NCBI GenBank assembly: GCA_028291545.1
Contig: JAQGHR010000087.1
Location: forward strand, 1 to 50,010
Length of the DNA: 50,010 nt
From: Planctomycetota bacterium
GTDB taxonomy: Bacteria; Planctomycetota; Planctomycetia; Isosphaerales; Isosphaeraceae
Direction: 5' to 3'
A program made the translations under genes and the position numbers. The notes under the pieces were generated by a model, which worked only from the letters and a program-made list of their open reading frames with translations, made no database searches and had not been told where the DNA came from. Shown here one piece after another: positions 18,053-28,282 of the stretch; the stretch's first letter is position 1, and each line of letters starts with the position of its first letter.

Positions 18053-19705
18053 TCAGGGCCTCAGCGGCCAGTCGATGATGACCACGCCGGGGTCGTTCAA
18101 CAAGATCGTCCCACCGTCGTCTATCGCCTTCCTTTTGTAAAATCCGGCGAGCTTGTCGGGTCGGGCGATCAGTATCGCGGGATGGCCATCCCGGAATCGC
18201 AAGGCAGCGTTGTATCGGTCGGGGTAGTTCGGGAACGGCAAGCCCTCGACATGGCCGCCGAGCAGGAATTGGAGGCGGTAGACGTCCCAGTAGCCGCCGA
18301 AAATCGAGGTCACACGGGGGTGACCTTGTAGATACTCAAGCGCGGGGTCGTGTAAGACCCGCTGGTGGGGTTGGACCTTGTCGTCAATCCAACCGAAACC
18401 ACGATACCACTGGAACGTGTCGATCGTGAGGATGCCCGCCAACCCGAGCGACAGAAGCAACGCCAGGGCGCGGCCACCGATCCCTCGGCGCCACAGGCTG
18501 TCCATGAGCAGGCCGAACCCGACGGCGGAAGGGAGGAGCCAGTAGACGAGGTAGCGGTAGTTATCCGAGTTGAAGATGTTCGTGCTGATCAGGAACCCGC
18601 CCGTGACGAGGCCCGCGGAGAGGATCATGGCAAAACGCACCGCCGAAGCGCTGGCCGGCTCATCCCTCGTCCGGGCAAACCCGAGCGCGAGTAGCGACGC
18701 GAAAAAGAGCGGGATGGTCACGGCGATTGTCGCACTTCCGAGCCAGTGGAGAGGCTCGGCCGGTTTCGCGGGTGCCCCGCCGGCAAGGCTTCGGGGTGGT
18801 GGCTCCGTGGGGAATTCCGTGCCGGTCAGAAGATGTCCGGAAATCAATCGCGGGAGGCATTCCAGAACAAACAGTGAGGCGTGGTTCTTCAGCAGGGTTT
18901 TCACGCGATCGCGGTCGACCTGCCCCTTCAACGGTCCGTTCGTTTCCGGGCGGAAGATTGTGGAAAACTGCCCTTCATAGGCGTCGTGTGGGTCACTTCG
19001 CTCGCCCAGGAAACGAGGGACCACCCCGATGGCGAAGCCGATCAGGCAGGCGAGGGTCAGGCCGAAGCGAATGGCCCAGGTCCGGCCGCTCAGCATCGCG
19101 GGGAAGACAATCGCGGCGACGGTGAGCAGAGTCATCAGGAACATCTGGTCGAGGTAGAGTCCGAAGCCGCACCAGATCCCCAGCGCGAACGCCCGGAAGA
19201 TGCCCCCCTTCCTTAGGAGGCCGTGCAACATCGCCAGGGCCGCCACGTGCCACGCGAGCGTGAGCAAGTGGCCCCCGGTCACCCGGCCCGAGAGCCAGAC
19301 CGTGCCGACGGACGCGAACGCCAGGGGAACGAGTCCCCAGGCGGCAACCCTCGGGCCGAACGCCTTCCAGCAGAGCAGGAACGTCGCCAGAACGACGGCT
19401 TCATAGGCGATCACACCGCCCAGGACCAGACTTCGGGCGTTCACACCCAGCGCCAGGGCACCGGGATACGACAGAAGGATGGGCGGGATTCCCATGTAGG
19501 GCGTGCCCGGGAAATGCCATCGCCAATGCCCATGCGTCGCGTCCAGCAACGTGAGCCCGTCGACCGCGAGATCGCTATCGAGGTGGATCTCGGCGTTGAG
19601 GATCAACGGCAGCCGCACCAGCGCGACCCAGAACATCGCCAACACAAGGCAGAGCCAGGGCCATCGGGGCGACTGCGACGGCCTCGGCCTCTCCTCACGA
19701 CCCAT
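18053..19705 (-). CDS. Polytopic membrane protein, GT-C glycosyltransferase-like
   Basis: A 550-residue protein with about ten membrane helices. The first periplasmic loop has NAEIHLDSDLAVDGLTLLD, where acidic residues sit just after helix 1 as in GT-C fold enzymes (PMT/ArnT type). The C-terminal part is a soluble stretch with YWDVYRLQFLLGG. I do not recognise a named family, and the lipid-linked sugar-transfer role is inferred from fold-like pattern and from the adjacent YfhO-like gene. It starts about 40 bp after the radical SAM gene stop on the same strand. Confidence 0.7.
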   Translation of the reverse strand: MGREERPRPSQSPRWPWLCLVLAMFWVALVRLPLILNAEIHLDSDLAVDGLTLLDATHGHWRWHFPGTPYMGIPPILLSYPGALALGVNARSLVLGGVIAYEAVVLATFLLCWKAFGPRVAAWGLVPLAFASVGTVWLSGRVTGGHLLTLAWHVAALAMLHGLLRKGGIFRAFALGIWCGFGLYLDQMFLMTLLTVAAIVFPAMLSGRTWAIRFGLTLACLIGFAIGVVPRFLGERSDPHDAYEGQFSTIFRPETNGPLKGQVDRDRVKTLLKNHASLFVLECLPRLISGHLLTGTEFPTEPPPRSLAGGAPAKPAEPLHWLGSATIAVTIPLFFASLLALGFARTRDEPASASAVRFAMILSAGLVTGGFLISTNIFNSDNYRYLVYWLLPSAVGFGLLMDSLWRRGIGGRALALLLSLGLAGILTIDTFQWYRGFGWIDDKVQPHQRVLHDPALEYLQGHPRVTSIFGGYWDVYRLQFLLGGHVEGLPFPNYPDRYNAALRFRDGHPAILIARPDKLAGFYKRKAIDDGGTILLNDPGVVIIDWPLRP

Positions 19706-19742
19706 CGGCGCACCTCATGCTCGCTGTCGGTCGGGTCGATCG

Positions 19743-21539
19743 CTAGACCGCATTCGCCATCGCTTCGAGCTGCACCACCGAGCGGGTCTGCTCCTTGGCC
19801 AGGTACTCGCGGCCCTTCTTGACGAGGATATGGTCCCACGGGAGCACCTCCTCCACGGGGCGAGTGCGCTGGCTGTAGAAGGCAACGTCAATGCCGAGAT
19901 CGTCGAACGTCGACCACCAGATCTTGGGATCGAAATGCTCTCTCCAGGCATCCAGCCGCGCCCCTCGCTTCCACGCCTCTTCCAGGGCCGGGGAAATCCG
20001 GCGGTCGCCCCGCGTCAGGATACCTTCGAGCAAGCTCGTTTCAATGTCGTGGCATTTCACGGAGACGCTTCGGATCTTCACCTTGGAACGCAGATAGCGG
20101 TGAGCCCACTGAAAATACTCCCGCTCACGCATCCCGCTCCACTGGTAGGGGGTGTGCGGTTTGGGAACGAAGTTGGATACACTGGCGGTCACATCGGCAT
20201 ATCGCCCCGTGACTTCGCGGCCGATCTTGGCGATACGCTCCGCCATCTCGACGATCCCGTCGAGGTCCGCCTCGCGCTCGCCGGGCAGCCCGCACATGAA
20301 GTAGAGCTTGACCTTACGCCAGCCACGACGAAACGCCTCGGCGGCCCCTTCGTACAGATCCTTATTGTCGATCGGCTTGCGGATCTGCTCGCGCATGTCA
20401 TCTCGGGCGACTTCCGGCGCGAGGGTCAAGCCGCCCCGGCGGCCTTCCTGCAAGAGTGCCGGAATCTTCTTGAGCATCTCGGTGATCCGCAGGCTCGGGA
20501 GCGAAATCTTGACGTTCAGCGGGGTGAAAACCTCGCTCATCTTCGTCACGAGCTCCTCGAAGTGCGGGTAATCGCTCGTCGAGAGAGACAGGAGACTGAT
20601 CTCGTCGTATCCGGTGCTCTTGTAGCTCTCCAGGGCGGCGTTGACAATCGTCTCGACTGTGCGATACCTCAGGGGCCGCTTGATGACGGTCGACTGGCAG
20701 AACCGGCACTGCCACGGGCAGCCCCGCATGATCTCGATTGCGATCCGATCATGGGTGGTTTCCACGAACGGGACGATCGGTCGTGTCGGCAGCGGCGAGG
20801 CGTTGAAGTCGTCGATCACGCAGGCACGAATCGTCTCCGGGACGTCGTCACGGAGACGCCTGATCCCCACCTGACCGCCATCGTCGTCGAACGCCGGCTC
20901 GTAGAACCGGGGTACGTAGGCCCAGTTCACCGCAGAGGCAATTCGTGCGAGCTTGTCGCCGCGAGAGAGGGTCGCGTCGCCCTTCATCGACTTCCAGAGG
21001 TCGCAGACGATGGGGAGGCTCGGCTCTCCGTCGCCGATGACGAAGAGGTCCACAAACGGAGCGAGCAACTCGGGGTTCTGTGCGCCCGGGCCGCCCGCGA
21101 TAACTAGTGTCTCATCGTCGCCCCTCTCGTCGGAATGCAGAGCAATCCCGCCGAGATCCAGCATCGTCAGCACATTCGTGTAACAAATCTCGTACTGGAG
21201 TGAGAATCCGACGACATCGAACTGATTGAGTGGAGTAAACGTCTCCAGGCTATAGAGCGGCAACTCGTGGTCGCGCAGGGCCTTCTCGAAATCGGGGAGA
21301 GGCGTGAACGCACGCTCGCACGCCCAGCCGTGATCGTTCATCAGGCTGTAAAGCACTTGTAAACCGTGGTGGCTCATTCCCAGGGCATAGGTATCGGGGA
21401 ATGCCAGGCACAGCGTCCCTCGACAGTCGGAGTGGTTCTTGGCGACGCTGTGCCGTTCGCCTCCCAGATACTGGGCCGGAGTGTGAATGCTCGGGAGCAC
21501 GCGAGAGACGACGTACTGTTTAAGATGCGTATTGAGCAT
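19743..21539 (-). CDS. B12-binding-type radical SAM protein (TIGR03960-like)
   Basis: A 598-residue radical SAM enzyme. The 4Fe-4S site is the CPWQCRFC cluster (CxxxCxxC) near residue 270. It is preceded by an N-terminal cobalamin-binding-like Rossmann region (LCLAFPDTYALGMSHHGLQVLY, about residues 40-65) and followed by LTLAPEVARDDMREQIRKP and LYFMCGLPGE. These features match the TIGR03960 family, which in many bacteria is fused to or next to a DUF2344 protein (TIGR03936); neither is visible here. The frame is open to 21665, but the start MLNTHLKQYV at 21539 fits the family. The substrate is unknown; tRNA or metabolite methylation is a guess. Confidence 0.85.
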   Translation of the reverse strand: MLNTHLKQYVVSRVLPSIHTPAQYLGGERHSVAKNHSDCRGTLCLAFPDTYALGMSHHGLQVLYSLMNDHGWACERAFTPLPDFEKALRDHELPLYSLETFTPLNQFDVVGFSLQYEICYTNVLTMLDLGGIALHSDERGDDETLVIAGGPGAQNPELLAPFVDLFVIGDGEPSLPIVCDLWKSMKGDATLSRGDKLARIASAVNWAYVPRFYEPAFDDDGGQVGIRRLRDDVPETIRACVIDDFNASPLPTRPIVPFVETTHDRIAIEIMRGCPWQCRFCQSTVIKRPLRYRTVETIVNAALESYKSTGYDEISLLSLSTSDYPHFEELVTKMSEVFTPLNVKISLPSLRITEMLKKIPALLQEGRRGGLTLAPEVARDDMREQIRKPIDNKDLYEGAAEAFRRGWRKVKLYFMCGLPGEREADLDGIVEMAERIAKIGREVTGRYADVTASVSNFVPKPHTPYQWSGMREREYFQWAHRYLRSKVKIRSVSVKCHDIETSLLEGILTRGDRRISPALEEAWKRGARLDAWREHFDPKIWWSTFDDLGIDVAFYSQRTRPVEEVLPWDHILVKKGREYLAKEQTRSVVQLEAMANAV

Positions 21540-21751
21540 AGTGATCGATTCTTCCTCGGCGCTGCCCGGATCGTCGCCACGCGCGGTCCGATATTGGCTG
21601 AAGTCCATTCTAGCTAGACGGGCATGGGCTGGATAGCAGCGCCAAGGGAGAGCATTGTGGCGCATTTGGAATTCCTACAGGTTAGACTAGGCGTGATATC
21701 CGCGTTCGAATGCCAGGATTCCGTGGGCCCGATTCATCCAGGACTTGCGCC

Positions 21752-23986
21752 ATGACCCTCGAACCGGACGATAATGGGACACGTCCGTTCAGCTTCGGGA
21801 CCAAGCCGGAGGCCCCACAGACCGAGGGAACCACCTCTCCCACGCTACCTTTACCGGCAGAACCCGTGGATGGGACGAGGGTTCTGGAGAGTGCGCCGGA
21901 GACCGTGGCGAGCTGGCCCCCGATCTCGAAGCCGGATTCCGAGGAGACGGCCCTCAAGGAGACATCCCCCGAGACTGCGGTGGGGTGGAAACCCCCGGTC
22001 CATTTCCCCTACGACGAGACGCATCCCCTGGATTCGCCCGCGGCCGGCGCGAGCCCGCGCGGGCAAGCCCCTCGCCCGGTTCCGATGCCCGAGGGGCGAT
22101 CCGGGGCACTCTGGGATACCATCGAGGCGTCGGGCGAGTTCCAGCCGGGCCAGGTGGTCTTCGGCCGATATATCGTCCAGCAGAAACTCGGACGCGGCGG
22201 CATGGGGACCGTCTGGCTCGTCACGCATCGCGAGTTGAACACGGATCGCGCACTGAAGCTGATCGTCGCGGGCATCACCTACGATGGCCAGGCCCGCGCC
22301 CGGTTCCGGCGCGAGGCGCAGGTCATGGCGCAGTTTATTCACCCGAACGCCGTGATCGTCCATGACGCGCGTTTGACCGAGAATGACGTCGCGTACATCG
22401 ACATGGAGTTCGTCCAGGGCCAGAGCCTCGATCGCATCGTCAAACGAGGCGAGCCGATGCCCCTGCCCTGGATCGCGCGCGTTCTCGACCAGCTCTGCGA
22501 CGTGCTCGACCTCGCCCATCAGAAAGGGATCGTCCATCGCGACCTGAAGCCCGCCAACATGATGCTGCAAGGAGACCGGCCCTTCGGCAAGGAGCACCTG
22601 AAGGTCCTGGATTTCGGGATCGCCAAGATTCTGGGCGACGTCGAGACGCAGGGTCCGCAGACCATGACCGGCGTGTTCATGGGGACGCCTCCCTACGCCA
22701 GCCCCGAACAGGCCGACGGAAAAGCGGACATCCGCAGCGATATCTATTCCGTCGGGGTCATCCTGTACGAGTTTCTCACGGGATTCCGCCCCTTTTCCGG
22801 CCCGGCCGCGCGGGTGCTGGTCGACACCATCACTCAGCCTCCCCCCTCGTTCGCCACGATCAATCCCGCGGTCACGCCCCCTCCGGGCCTCGAAGCCATC
22901 GTGATGCGTTGCCTGGCAAAGAATCCCGATGACCGGCCCCAGACGGCCCGCGAGGTCGCCGAGTCGTTCCGGGCCGCCCTGCCGAGAGAGATCGGTGCCG
23001 AGCTGGACAAGAGCAGCGCTCAGATTGAGATCGTCACGCGACCGTTCCCCTGGATCACCGTCCTACTCGGCCTCGCCCTGATCGCCTTCGCGGGTGTGAT
23101 GGCGGGGAAGTATCTCCCTCGTTCGAACGACAATCGTGGCCCGATCAAGACGACTACGGGTCCCGACCTCGTTAGCACCAAGACCCCACTGCTGCCGGTT
23201 GGATTTGAGCCGGCGCCGAAGTCGGAAATGGACAAGCTGAACCGACCATCGGCGTTGGTGCCGGTCGGGGCCGCCTCCTCCCTGGGGATCAAGCTCATCA
23301 CAATCCCCGGAGGGACGTTTCAGATGGGCGAGCCGAAGTCCGCCCATAAACAGGTCGTCCCAGACTTCGCGATGAGCGAGACCGAAGTCACGAACGGCCA
23401 GATGCACGCGTATTTCAAGGCGAGGAAGTTGGAACCTTCGAAGATTTTCGATGAGGCGTTTCAGAAACTCGTCGCGGGAAGTAAAGGCGTCAGCGAGCCC
23501 CTTTCCGTGGATGAGGCGGAGCTGCATCCGGCCGTCGGCATCTCGCGAACGACCGCCCTGGACTTCGCACGGTGGTTGAACGCAGGCCTACCGACCGAGG
23601 CACAATGGGAATACGCCGCTCGTTCGCGAGGGCTGGAAAAACGACCCTACACGTGGCGCGACCCGACTCGCATCGGACATGATTCGACCAGGGCCAACAT
23701 CGACTCCGAAGTGTCCGTTCCGACCGCGGCGACCAAGGTCCGCAATTATCCCGACGACTGCACAGTCCAGGGAATCTTCGACCTCGTTGGCAACGTCCGG
23801 GAATGGTGCCGGGATTCCGGGAATACCCCGATCCAATTCGTGGTTCGAGGGGGCTCCTGGAAAACGAGCGCCCCGGAGTACTCGAACTACAAGGGTGACT
23901 TTCAGGACGAGACGGAAACGCTGAACGATCTCGGCTTTCGCATCGTCGTCGAGTGGCCAAAGTCCCAGACACCCAGGTTGCAGTGA
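21752..23986 (+). CDS. Transmembrane Ser/Thr protein kinase with C-terminal FGE-like (formylglycine-generating enzyme fold) domain
   Basis: About 744 residues. A Pro/Glu/Thr-rich N-terminus (1-135) is followed by a PknB-type kinase (139-410). The kinase has a complete active site: GRGGMGTV loop, ALKLIV Lys, HRDLKPANMM near 262, DFGIAK near 287 and GTPPYASPEQ. One membrane helix (about 433-455) places the C-terminal part outside. Residues 511-740 are an FGE/SUMF1-type C-lectin fold: IPGGTFQMGE, LPTEAQWEYAAR, GIFDLVGNVREWC, FVVRGGSW, LGFRIVVEW. The two catalytic cysteines of true FGE after GGS(F/W) are replaced (KTSAPEYS), so it probably binds ligand rather than oxidising Cys. The start uses the ATG at 21752 with AGGA nine bases before; an earlier in-frame ATG is at 21710. 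It is followed 19 bp later by the double-caspase gene, suggesting one operon and phospho-control or sensing upstream of it. Confidence 0.92.
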   Translation: MTLEPDDNGTRPFSFGTKPEAPQTEGTTSPTLPLPAEPVDGTRVLESAPETVASWPPISKPDSEETALKETSPETAVGWKPPVHFPYDETHPLDSPAAGASPRGQAPRPVPMPEGRSGALWDTIEASGEFQPGQVVFGRYIVQQKLGRGGMGTVWLVTHRELNTDRALKLIVAGITYDGQARARFRREAQVMAQFIHPNAVIVHDARLTENDVAYIDMEFVQGQSLDRIVKRGEPMPLPWIARVLDQLCDVLDLAHQKGIVHRDLKPANMMLQGDRPFGKEHLKVLDFGIAKILGDVETQGPQTMTGVFMGTPPYASPEQADGKADIRSDIYSVGVILYEFLTGFRPFSGPAARVLVDTITQPPPSFATINPAVTPPPGLEAIVMRCLAKNPDDRPQTAREVAESFRAALPREIGAELDKSSAQIEIVTRPFPWITVLLGLALIAFAGVMAGKYLPRSNDNRGPIKTTTGPDLVSTKTPLLPVGFEPAPKSEMDKLNRPSALVPVGAASSLGIKLITIPGGTFQMGEPKSAHKQVVPDFAMSETEVTNGQMHAYFKARKLEPSKIFDEAFQKLVAGSKGVSEPLSVDEAELHPAVGISRTTALDFARWLNAGLPTEAQWEYAARSRGLEKRPYTWRDPTRIGHDSTRANIDSEVSVPTAATKVRNYPDDCTVQGIFDLVGNVREWCRDSGNTPIQFVVRGGSWKTSAPEYSNYKGDFQDETETLNDLGFRIVVEWPKSQTPRLQ

Positions 23987-24005
23987 TCCAGAAACGAGCC
24001 GATCG

Positions 24006-27000
24006 ATGACGCGACCGATACGAATGGCCCTGCTCTTCATGTTGGTTGCGACGACGGCCCGGGGCGCCGCCGATCCTGTCCGGGCTCCGAAAGTCTGGGC
24101 CATCGTCGTGGGGATTGACACCTACGAGGACGCCGCCATCCCCGAATGCAAGGGTGCCGCGGCCGACGCGAGGGCGATCCGGACCTGGCTCGTGGAGAAT
24201 GCCGGTTGGGAACCCACCCAGGTTGTCCTGATGGACCCGACCGCACCGAGGAATCATGGCCTGGTCGCGCAGCAAATCACGGCGCTCCGGCCCACACGCG
24301 AGAACCTCGCCTGGCTGTTTCAGGAATGGTTGCCGTTTCGACTCAAGCCGGGCGACGTCGTGCTGTTCTCCTTTTCCGGCCAGGCGATCGGGGGCAAGGA
24401 AGGCGACGCGGCTTTGGACGATCGGCTCCTCCCGGTTGACGCCGACTCGAAGCGCCTTGACGTGACCGGTTGGCGGCTCCCACAGGCGCTGGACAAGATC
24501 GCCTCGCGGGGAGAGAACCCGATCTTGATCTGGCTCGATACGTCGCTCTCGGGCCGCGGTCGCCCCGCCGGAAACCTCACGGGCCGGCAGACGTCATCGT
24601 CCCACCTGCTCGGGGAATTGACCCGATGGCCGGGTGTGGCGGCCTGGATCGCGGCCGATGGCCATCCCGTGGCCGAGCCCGCCGGAGAGCGCGAACGCGG
24701 GGCGTTCACAAATGCCGTCCTGTCCGCAATGGGGACGCCCGAATCGCCCCGCAACCTCCTCGGTGGACTCTTCACGGCGAGCCGGGATGAACGGTTGGTC
24801 GCCCAAGGGTTCCGGGCCGCCGGAGGTCTCGGGCCGGAGCTTTCGCTCTGGCCGAAAATGCTCGCCGCGGCGATTCCTCCCCCATCGGAACTACTCCTTC
24901 AACGCGGACACGCGGATCGCGTCATGGCGCTGGCGTTCTCGGCGGACGGGGCAACCATGGTCTCGGCCAGCATGGACTCGACCCTCAAGGTCTGGCGCGT
25001 GTCCGACCGTGTGCTGTTGCGGACTCTGCCGTCGCACCTGATCGGGGTGAGCGCCCTGGCCCTCAGTCCCGACTCCACGATGCTGGTCAGCGCCGATGGC
25101 GCCGGTCGCGTGATCCTCTGGACATTGTCGGACTTGATGCCGCACCGATTTGCCGGGCTGCCGCCGCACCGGGCCGGTGTCGTCAAGCTGGAATTCCTTC
25201 AAAACGGGTCGGGCTTCGCCTCGATCGATCTCGACGGAAAGGCCGTTCTCTGGAAGGTCGATGGCAAGTCCCTCACACCCATTCCGCTGACCGATTCGGC
25301 CACCTCACTCGCTGCCGGGGAGAACATCGTCGCTATCGCCGCTCCCCCCAGAGACGATCTCAAGACGATCAGGATTTACAGTCGCGACGGGGAACTCCTG
25401 CGTTCCTTCGACGGGCCTGGCGGATTGATCACCGGCAACGGCATGGCAATTCGGGGCAATCTCCTGGCCGCGGGGAACAAGGATGGGCTGGTGGGGATCT
25501 GGTCTCTGACCAAGAACGAGGAAATCCAACGGTTCGTCGCGAGAGAATCGATCGAGTCCGTTGTTCTCACCGACCGCGCCGCCCTGGCTGGTTCCGGGAC
25601 GACGGTCTGGTGTGTCTGGAAGGCTCGTGGCCTCCCCCCGACTCCGATTTCGCTCGACGGTAAGATTGCGCAGATCGCGACGTCCGGGGATGGTTATTCG
25701 GCAGCCGCCTGTTCCGCAACCGGCAAGATTACCGCCTGGTCTATGCCCGAAAAGGGTGGCGTCTCGACCGTGCCGATCACGACCAGGCCCGACTCGCCGC
25801 TTGCCACGGCGGTCGCATTCCCCCCGCACGGAAACACGCTCGTTTCCGGCGATCAGGACGGAGGGATGCGCGCATGGGAATGGTCATCGGGAGCGTTGCA
25901 GTCTCGAATCAAGCCGCATCGCGGGAAAATCGACGCCATGGCGATCTCGCGAGACGGGCGATTCCTCATCCAGATCGACCACGATCGAAAGGCACGCATC
26001 TGGGACCTGTTCGAGGGTCGAGGCCTCCGATCGATCCCTGGCGAGTGGGAATCGGCCTCTTTCCTGCCGGATGGTAAGTCGCTCGCGATGACCCGGCGAG
26101 ACGGAACGCTGGTCCTCGTTGATTCGGCAAGCCTTACCGAGAAAGCGACCACCTTCGACCGGCCCAACGGCGCCAACGGTCGACCGCTCCAGCGGGATTT
26201 CAAGCCCCTGGCCGTCTCTCTGGACGGGCGATGGATCGCGGCCGGGAGCACGCAAGGGCCGATCGCCTGTCTCTGGCCGGTCGGCGGCGGCCCACCGACC
26301 AGGACGATCGTTGATCACGACGAGCCGATTTCGGCCGTCGCCTTTGCGGATGATTCGAAGCACTGGCTGACGGCCAGCCTCGATGGCAAAGCCAAGATAT
26401 GGGGGCCAGCCGGCGAGAAACCGCGGTGGACCCTGGACATCGGGAACGAGGACGAGCCGGAACCCGATCCGGCCGTGACTGCCGCCCGGATCGCGCCCGG
26501 CGCGCTTGGCCGGGCCGTGACGGGGCATCGGGACGGCCGGCTGATCCTCTGGACACTTCGCGACGGACAGGCCCCGATACCCATCCTCCTCGGGCGGTTC
26601 GAGGGCGATGTCCACGCGATTGTTTTCACGCCCGACGGCAAGCACCTGCTCGCTGCCGGCCAGGACAAGACCGTCCGACTCTGGGACCTCAGCGGCCCGA
26701 TCCCGCCGCCTTCCGGTCGAAAACTCGAACCTCAACACTCGGAGCAGGTGAACGCACTGGTTGCGTTCCCTAACGCGCAATTACTCGCCAGCGCGGGCGA
26801 CGATACCACCGTCCGCTTCTGGAAGACCGACGGGGCGTCGCTGGTTGGCACGCTTGCGAGTTCGACCGAAGATGGCACCTGGGTTGCGTTCGATCAGGAT
26901 GGCCGGTTTGATAGTGCGCCGGGTGGTGAAGTGCAGGTCAGTTATCTCCAGGACGGACGTGTCCTGTCGCTGGACCAGTTCACGGAATCGGGCCGGGTGT

Positions 27001-28265
27001 TCGGGCTGGCGAGGAACTGGATCGCAGGTAAAGCTCCCGAGGGGATATCGCCGTTTCGTGGCCCGCGACCGGCGGGACTGGCCATCGATCCTCCGGACAA
27101 GCCCGCCGTCGATGGCGAGGTGGAGCTAACCGTCCATCTCGGGGACGCCGGCCTGGAGAATCTCCGTCTCTATCAAAATGACATCCCCGTCCGAGATGCC
27201 TCCGACTTTCGAGCGACACCGGACCCGACCGCGCGCAAGGTCAGCGTCCTGATCGGGAGCGGAGAGAATCGATTCGTCGCCATGGCCTCGCGCGCCGAGC
27301 CCGGAGCCGTTCACGGGCGATCGAATGTCGTCGCGATTCGCGGACCTGGTCCGGCCGACGCGGTGCAGGGCGTGATCCACATCCTGGCGATCGGGATCAG
27401 CGCGTACAGTTCGAATCCCCTGAAGTTTGCCGGTAAGGATGCCGTGGACTTCGCCGATTTCTTGGGCCGCAACGGCGTCAAGGCCGGAGAACAGGGTGGC
27501 CTGAAGATCGTGCTCCCCGACGCGAAGGCGACGCCCGAGAAGGTCGAGGAGGCCTTGATGGCGATCCTTCGGAAGGCGAAACCCGAGGACTCGGTCGTCG
27601 TCTTTCTCGCCGGCCACACCGATATCGTCGGCCGAGACCGGTTCTGCCTCCTACTCAGCAATTTCCCGTTTGCCGCCAACGAGATCAGCCCCGGCCAGCG
27701 GGGACCACTTAACCCGATCTCCGATGCCGAGAAGGTCCGCGCCACGGCGACGGCGGTCCTTCCGTACTCGTCGATCTACCGCCTTCTAACACGCATGAAC
27801 GCAAGGAATCGCCTGGTCGTCATCGATGCCTGCCAGGCCGAAGCCGTTTTCGACGATCAAGGCGTGCGTCGGATTCAGGATAAGGTTGACGACGGTTCGC
27901 ATCGCGCCCGCACCTCCTACCTCCTCGCGTCGCGTCGCGGAGAAGCGGCGAGCGAGTCCGCCGTGCTCGGCCACGGGCTCTTGACTCACCTGCTGCTTCG
28001 CGGCATGGGGTCGACCGATCTCAAACCTGAACCTGGTCAAAGATTGGGCCATGCCGATGCCGATGGCAGCGGAATTGTGACCACGGAAGAATTGCGACAG
28101 TACATTGATACCAACCTCCCGATCCTTACCGCGAGCGTCAGCCTGACGGGTCCTCGGGCCAATCCGAACCCTGCGAGCGGGGCAGTCCAGACGAAGGCGG
28201 ATTCACCTCGTGCGCGGGGTGCGACGACCATCTTTCCTCTGGCGAAGCTGCCCAAGGGAAAATGA
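24006..28265 (+). CDS. Exported WD40 protein with two caspase-like (peptidase C14) domains, one dead and one intact
   Basis: A 1419-residue protein with a signal peptide (MALLFMLVATTARGA). Residues 27-190 are a caspase fold starting KVWAIVVGIDTYED. Its His position is Gln (FSFSGQ, Q126) and its Cys position is Ser (WLDTSLSG, S180), so it should be inactive. Residues 296-945 contain about 14 WD40-type repeats, enough for two seven-bladed propellers. A linker with GTWVAFDQDGRF and a beta-sandwich-like stretch (945-1115) leads to a second caspase fold (1121-1340). That second copy keeps His1204 (FLAGHTD) and Cys1276 (IDACQAE). The arrangement suggests a pseudo-caspase/caspase pair held on a propeller scaffold, with activity perhaps controlled by intramolecular contact. 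It sits directly after the kinase gene. Substrate and trigger are unknown. Confidence 0.9.
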   Translation: MTRPIRMALLFMLVATTARGAADPVRAPKVWAIVVGIDTYEDAAIPECKGAAADARAIRTWLVENAGWEPTQVVLMDPTAPRNHGLVAQQITALRPTRENLAWLFQEWLPFRLKPGDVVLFSFSGQAIGGKEGDAALDDRLLPVDADSKRLDVTGWRLPQALDKIASRGENPILIWLDTSLSGRGRPAGNLTGRQTSSSHLLGELTRWPGVAAWIAADGHPVAEPAGERERGAFTNAVLSAMGTPESPRNLLGGLFTASRDERLVAQGFRAAGGLGPELSLWPKMLAAAIPPPSELLLQRGHADRVMALAFSADGATMVSASMDSTLKVWRVSDRVLLRTLPSHLIGVSALALSPDSTMLVSADGAGRVILWTLSDLMPHRFAGLPPHRAGVVKLEFLQNGSGFASIDLDGKAVLWKVDGKSLTPIPLTDSATSLAAGENIVAIAAPPRDDLKTIRIYSRDGELLRSFDGPGGLITGNGMAIRGNLLAAGNKDGLVGIWSLTKNEEIQRFVARESIESVVLTDRAALAGSGTTVWCVWKARGLPPTPISLDGKIAQIATSGDGYSAAACSATGKITAWSMPEKGGVSTVPITTRPDSPLATAVAFPPHGNTLVSGDQDGGMRAWEWSSGALQSRIKPHRGKIDAMAISRDGRFLIQIDHDRKARIWDLFEGRGLRSIPGEWESASFLPDGKSLAMTRRDGTLVLVDSASLTEKATTFDRPNGANGRPLQRDFKPLAVSLDGRWIAAGSTQGPIACLWPVGGGPPTRTIVDHDEPISAVAFADDSKHWLTASLDGKAKIWGPAGEKPRWTLDIGNEDEPEPDPAVTAARIAPGALGRAVTGHRDGRLILWTLRDGQAPIPILLGRFEGDVHAIVFTPDGKHLLAAGQDKTVRLWDLSGPIPPPSGRKLEPQHSEQVNALVAFPNAQLLASAGDDTTVRFWKTDGASLVGTLASSTEDGTWVAFDQDGRFDSAPGGEVQVSYLQDGRVLSLDQFTESGRVFGLARNWIAGKAPEGISPFRGPRPAGLAIDPPDKPAVDGEVELTVHLGDAGLENLRLYQNDIPVRDASDFRATPDPTARKVSVLIGSGENRFVAMASRAEPGAVHGRSNVVAIRGPGPADAVQGVIHILAIGISAYSSNPLKFAGKDAVDFADFLGRNGVKAGEQGGLKIVLPDAKATPEKVEEALMAILRKAKPEDSVVVFLAGHTDIVGRDRFCLLLSNFPFAANEISPGQRGPLNPISDAEKVRATATAVLPYSSIYRLLTRMNARNRLVVIDACQAEAVFDDQGVRRIQDKVDDGSHRARTSYLLASRRGEAASESAVLGHGLLTHLLLRGMGSTDLKPEPGQRLGHADADGSGIVTTEELRQYIDTNLPILTASVSLTGPRANPNPASGAVQTKADSPRARGATTIFPLAKLPKGK

Positions 28266-28282
28266 TACGTCGGGCTTTGGTA

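Noticed and set aside
21752..28265. A diversity-generating retroelement, suggested by the FGE/C-lectin fold and caspase
   Set aside because: No reverse transcriptase frame and no template/variable repeat pair is visible in or near the locus.
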